64,000 bases of DNA, taken from Planctomycetota bacterium (GTDB taxonomy: Bacteria; Planctomycetota; UBA1135; JADKAF01). The stretch is taken from contig JADKAF010000001.1 in the NCBI GenBank assembly GCA_016719295.1, positions 5,270,001-5,334,000 on the forward strand. The letters run 5' to 3'. Both the position numbers and the translations under genes were made by a program. The notes under the pieces are model-generated. The model made no database searches, was not told the DNA's origin, and saw only the letters and a list, made by a program, of their open reading frames with translations. This document shows positions 62,513 through 64,000 of this stretch, piece after piece (positions within the stretch are counted from its first letter, which is position 1; each line of letters starts with the position of its first letter).

Positions 62513-63445
62513 ATGTCCGCACCGCGCGCGGCGCTCGTCGCCATCGCTCTCAAGATCGTCGCTCTCGCGAGCTCGTGCTCGGGGCCGCGCCTCTTCACGC
62601 ACGAAGATCCGCAGGCCGCGTTCGCGCGCTACGCGAGCTTCGGCTTCGCGCCGAAGCTCGGCACGGACGACGCGGGCTACGGCACCATCCTCTCGGAGTT
62701 CCTGAAGAGCGCGACGACGCGCGCGCTCGAGGCGCGCGGCTATCGCCAGGATCCCGAGCCCGACCTCCTGGTGAACTTCTACGTCGCGACGCGCGAGCGC
62801 CTCCAGGCCTCGTCGACGCCGACCGGCTATTACGGCTATCGCCGCTACGACGCCTGGCACGGCTATGTGGGCTACGAGACGCGCGTCTCGGAGTACACCG
62901 AGGGCACGCTGAGCATCGACTTGATCGACCTCCGCCGTGGTCGGCTCGTATGGGAGGGCACGCTGGTCGGTCGCGTCACCGACGAGATGCGGCGGAACCT
63001 CCGCGCCACGATCGACGAAGCCGTCGCCGAGGTCTTCGAGGGCTTCCCTCACACGGCCGGGCGGGACCCGCTGCCGCCGCTCGAGGGCGCGCTGGATGCG
63101 CGCGCGCTGCTGCCGCTCGCCGAGCAGGGTTTCGCCGTCGCGCAGATGAACCTGGCGCTGCTCTATCTCCGCGGCGAGGGCGTCGAGAAGAGCCCGGCGG
63201 AAGCCGCGCGCTGGATGCGAGCCGCGGCCCTGCAGGGCTTCGCGAAGGCGCAGGCGCGCTTGGGCGCGATGTACGAGCACGGCCGCGGCGTGCCGGCCGA
63301 TCCGACCATGGCGTACTTCTGGTGCCATCTCGCCGCGCAGCAGGGCGATCCGAGCGGGCTCGAGCAGCGCTCGGCGCTGGCTCAGCGCCTCGCCCCGGAG
63401 CTCGTGGCCGAGGCGGAGCAGCGCGCGCGCGAGTGGCAGCGCTGA
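62513..63445 (+). CDS. DUF4136 lipoprotein fused to Sel1 repeats
   Basis: 310 residues. The signal peptide ends VALASSC, a lipobox-like Cys at about residue 22. Residues 25-185 match DUF4136 (ARYASFGFAPK, ATTRALEARGYRQDPEPDLL, VNFYVATRERLQ, GTLSIDLIDLRRGRLVWEGT). Residues 200-290 contain Sel1-type repeats (AVAQMNLALLYLRGEGVEKS, AQARLGAMYEHGRGVPADPT). DUF4136 proteins are normally about 190 residues and unfused. It follows the TonB cluster on the same strand with a 35-base gap, so may be a last operon member. Confidence 0.8.
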   Translation: MSAPRAALVAIALKIVALASSCSGPRLFTHEDPQAAFARYASFGFAPKLGTDDAGYGTILSEFLKSATTRALEARGYRQDPEPDLLVNFYVATRERLQASSTPTGYYGYRRYDAWHGYVGYETRVSEYTEGTLSIDLIDLRRGRLVWEGTLVGRVTDEMRRNLRATIDEAVAEVFEGFPHTAGRDPLPPLEGALDARALLPLAEQGFAVAQMNLALLYLRGEGVEKSPAEAARWMRAAALQGFAKAQARLGAMYEHGRGVPADPTMAYFWCHLAAQQGDPSGLEQRSALAQRLAPELVAEAEQRAREWQR

Positions 63446-63519
63446 TCGGCTCGAAGTAGGGAGGGAGCGGCTCCCCCTCGGAGGGCTCGAGAGGAACTCC
63501 GGTGCGGCGAGAGGCTGCG

Positions 63520-63558
63520 CTGCGTGTATCGGGCGTGCGGAGCCGATACATTCCGCAG
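63520..63558 (+). promoter_or_regulatory. Stem-loop in the leader of the transaminase gene
   Basis: Inner arms TGTATCGG (63525-63532) and CCGATACA (63543-63550) are exact complements; outer arms CTGCG and CGCAG extend the stem with a 3-base bulge. It ends 26 bases before the ATG at 63585. It could be an operator or an RNA structure acting on translation. Confidence 0.4.
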
Positions 63559-63584
63559 TTCCTCTTGGGTGCACATCCCCGTCG

Positions 63585-64000
63585 ATGCAGGGGCCGAAGA
63601 TCCCATTCCACCGGGCCGAGACCGTCGGCCGCGAGCTCGAGCACGTAGCTGCTTCCGTGGCCAGCGGCCACATCGGGGCCGGCGGTCCGTTCGGAGATCG
63701 CTGCGCGCGCCGGCTCGAAGAGCTGCTGGGCTCGCGCCACGTCTTGCTGACGAAGTCGTGCACGCACGCGCTCGAGATGATGGCGCTGCTGCTCGATCTC
63801 GGGCCCGAGGACGAGGTGATCCTGCCGTCCTTCGCCTACGTCACGACGGCGAACGCGTTCGCGCTGCGCGGCGCGCGAGTCGTCTTCGCCGACGTCGAGC
63901 GCGAGACCTTGAACCTCGACCCCGCGAGCGTCCGCGCGCGGATCACGCCTCGCACGAAGGCGATCGTGGCCCTGCACTACGCGGGGGCCGCCTGCGACCT
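63585..64000 (+). CDS. DegT/DnrJ-family sugar aminotransferase, WecE-like (3' partial)
   Basis: The first 138 residues are visible and the frame is open at the right edge. PKIPFHRAETVGRELEHVAA, SGHIGAGGPFGDRCARRLEE, HVLLTKSCTHALEMMALLLD, VILPSFAYVTTANAFALRGA and VVFADVERETLNLDPASV follow the N-terminal half of PLP-dependent nucleotide-sugar transaminases, most like WecE/RffA (dTDP-4-amino-4,6-dideoxygalactose formation). The catalytic Lys lies outside the window. It would begin a surface-polysaccharide gene set to the right. The start is the only ATG that keeps the family N-terminus. Confidence 0.88.
   Translation, partial: MQGPKIPFHRAETVGRELEHVAASVASGHIGAGGPFGDRCARRLEELLGSRHVLLTKSCTHALEMMALLLDLGPEDEVILPSFAYVTTANAFALRGARVVFADVERETLNLDPASVRARITPRTKAIVALHYAGAACD

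Noticed and set aside
1..64000. CRISPR arrays, tRNA or rRNA genes
   Set aside because: No regularly spaced repeats, no CCA-type cloverleaf and no rRNA stretch were recognised on reading; a tRNA scan would be needed to exclude a tRNA fully.

Overview
The window is GC-rich, densely coded and bacterial. Several features point to the Planctomycetota or a close relative: a DUF1592/DUF1588-type cytochrome paired with a Tat-type DUF1552 protein, many secreted proteins and lipoproteins, an Omp85 protein showing an outer membrane, and a C-terminal domain on secreted proteins that I associate with planctomycetes. This assignment is an inference; there is no rRNA or tRNA in the window.

Layout. 1-4043: the 3' part of a very large SF1 helicase-nuclease. 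4044-4703: non-coding with a transposase-like remnant. 4704-12383: mostly single genes (SDR epimerase, secreted proteins, DUF1579, DUF1428, GPH-type MFS transporter). 11829-14305: a seven-haem cytochrome c and a small His-rich membrane protein, translationally coupled, divergent from an SSS-type symporter (14455-15843). 15988-18270: a secreted cytochrome c/cupredoxin/beta-propeller protein. 18271-18965: non-coding with another IS relic. 18966-19907: a thioredoxin-like gene interrupted by one in-frame UGA exactly at the first position of a CxxC motif and followed by a convincing bacterial SECIS hairpin, so a candidate selenoprotein. 20162-23286: the DUF1552/DUF1592 pair. 23418-31841: DUF-like protein, GroES-like protein, Asp-box repeat protein, small protein, giant MscS channel. 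31945-34089: B12-type radical SAM enzyme. 34136-39310: secreted repeat protein, Dcu transporter and aspartase (C4-dicarboxylate/aspartate pair). 39488-41855: three lipoproteins of the GNA1162/CsgG-like type. 42039-46929: norCBQD nitric oxide reductase. 47030-50455: BamA-like protein and a lipoprotein. 50526-62477: a long co-directional TonB cluster (abundant-looking secreted beta-helix protein, TPR lipoprotein, TonB-dependent receptor, DUF3450, two ExbB, ExbD, TonB, TPR lipoprotein). 62513-64000: DUF4136-Sel1 lipoprotein and the start of a sugar transaminase.

Three near-identical long palindromes (27776, 41858, 46929) are dispersed between genes, two of them bracketing the nor operon. The most notable items are the selenoprotein candidate, the palindrome family, and the TonB locus, which may handle a protein cargo rather than only import a nutrient.
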